Shown here: piece by piece, positions 22,780-23,175 of the stretch
How the letters are laid out: every line of letters begins with the position of its first letter
Position numbering within the stretch: position 1 is the first letter of the stretch
NCBI GenBank assembly: GCA_003599475.1
Contig: QZKK01000136.1
Location: 1-23,175 of the forward strand
Source: Desulfobacteraceae bacterium
GTDB lineage: Bacteria > Desulfobacterota > Desulfobacteria > Desulfobacterales > SURF-15
DNA: 23,175 bases
Direction: 5' to 3'
Position numbers and translations under genes: made by a program
The notes under the pieces: generated by a model
The model's input: the letters and a program-made list of their open reading frames with translations, nothing else
Databases searched by the model: none
Told to the model about the DNA's origin: nothing

Positions 22780-23028
22780 AAAATTATGGAATACAGAGAT
22801 GTTGGCCTGTCCTGGCGCGACATACATGTATCGACTCCATTGTATCCCTGCATGGAATAGTCAACCCCTCTTTCACTTAACGAGTCAAGGCCGATTTTCG
22901 TCAAACCGGAATCGATGAGGTATAAATTTATGGGTTCATTCTCCATCGATCGATAAAAAATTACCATCAGCTCCTGATTGAGTTTGACTCGATCGGGTTG
23001 TCAGACCGAATGCAAGGAGGGAAGGGCC
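22780..23028. other. Divergent intergenic region, nothing recognised
   Basis: Between the iclR-like gene (minus) and the amidohydrolase remnant (plus). An open frame on the minus strand (22770-22967) has no ribosome site and resembles nothing I know. A TTGACT at 22984-22989 has no good -10 partner. Confidence 0.4.
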
Positions 23029-23091
23029 ATGTATGATGTATTGATCAAAAACGGCAAGGTTGTCAGCGGGTCCGGGAACCCCTTGATTTAA
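23029..23091 (+). pseudogene. D-aminoacylase/dihydroorotase-type amidohydrolase, 20-codon N-terminal remnant
   Basis: The ATG at 23029 has an excellent AAGGAGG upstream and is followed by MYDVLIKNGKVVSGSGNPLI and a stop. MYD-L-I-K-NG-VV-GSGNP is the characteristic first strand-turn of N-acyl-D-amino-acid deacylases and related amidohydrolases of about 480-550 residues. Similarity ends right after GSGNP, where the family normally goes on with an aromatic residue and a second strand. The following bases up to 23175 do not continue the family in any frame. On the minus strand, 23175-23090 is open (with ...SNREITAEILNQG), which may be part of another gene running out of the window. Confidence 0.65.
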
Positions 23092-23175
23092 TATCTCGGC
23101 GGTGATCTCCCTGTTAGAGTCCCCCTCCTTCATTTCAGACTGAATTATCTGGACCGCACAACTTATTCCTGTCAG

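Noticed and set aside
1..23175. CRISPR arrays, tRNA or rRNA genes, insertion sequences
   Set aside because: No regularly spaced repeats, no cloverleaf or rRNA-like segments and no transposase or integrase were seen.

Overview
The window looks like chromosomal DNA of an anaerobic Desulfobacterota (former Deltaproteobacteria), moderately GC-rich. This is inferred from the mix of content: hydrogenase maturation genes, a sigma-54 activator, tripartite carboxylate transporters, an AprA/AprB-like flavoprotein-ferredoxin pair, and short dispersed hairpin repeats of the kind common in that group. No rRNA, tRNA, CRISPR array, transposase or phage gene was found.

Left end (1-3960): hypC-hypD-hypE form a tight operon for [NiFe]-hydrogenase cofactor assembly. 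A GT-C type membrane glycosyltransferase with its own promoter follows. A rho-independent terminator at 3936-3960 closes the next, oppositely oriented operon.

Carboxylate operon (4037-9775, minus strand, read right to left): aconitase-family small and large subunits (LeuD/LeuC-like), an isocitrate-lyase/PEP-mutase-family C-C lyase, then TctC, TctB and TctA. Together they suggest import of a di- or tricarboxylate, its hydration or isomerisation, and its cleavage to a 2-oxo acid plus a shorter acid. The hydratase-plus-lyase trio resembles the dimethylmaleate hydratase/dimethylmalate lyase module of nicotinate fermentation. A strong terminator hairpin lies between tctC and tctB, probably to let the binding protein be made in excess.

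Middle (10013-13863, plus strand): a secreted DUF3108 protein and a membrane-anchored PAS/AAA+/HTH sigma-54 activator. About 100 bp after the activator are two tandem GGTCAWATATGACC palindromes, and about 100 bp further on a -24/-12-like element upstream of a small membrane protein. An ABM-domain protein and a 56-residue charged protein (TTG start) follow.

Right half (14318-23175): a LacI regulator with a near-palindromic site in its own leader and a perfect 18-bp version upstream of a TRAP transporter locus. That locus has collapsed to the start of dctP joined to the end of dctM. A class III aminotransferase is intact. On the minus strand, an IclR protein without a recognisable DNA-binding domain, an AprA-like flavoprotein, a 2[4Fe-4S] ferredoxin and a broken tctA run in series. 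At the right edge only 20 codons remain of a D-aminoacylase-type amidohydrolase. This half reads as a once complete uptake and catabolic island for an amino or acylamino acid that is now decaying: transport genes are broken while the redox and aminotransferase enzymes remain open.
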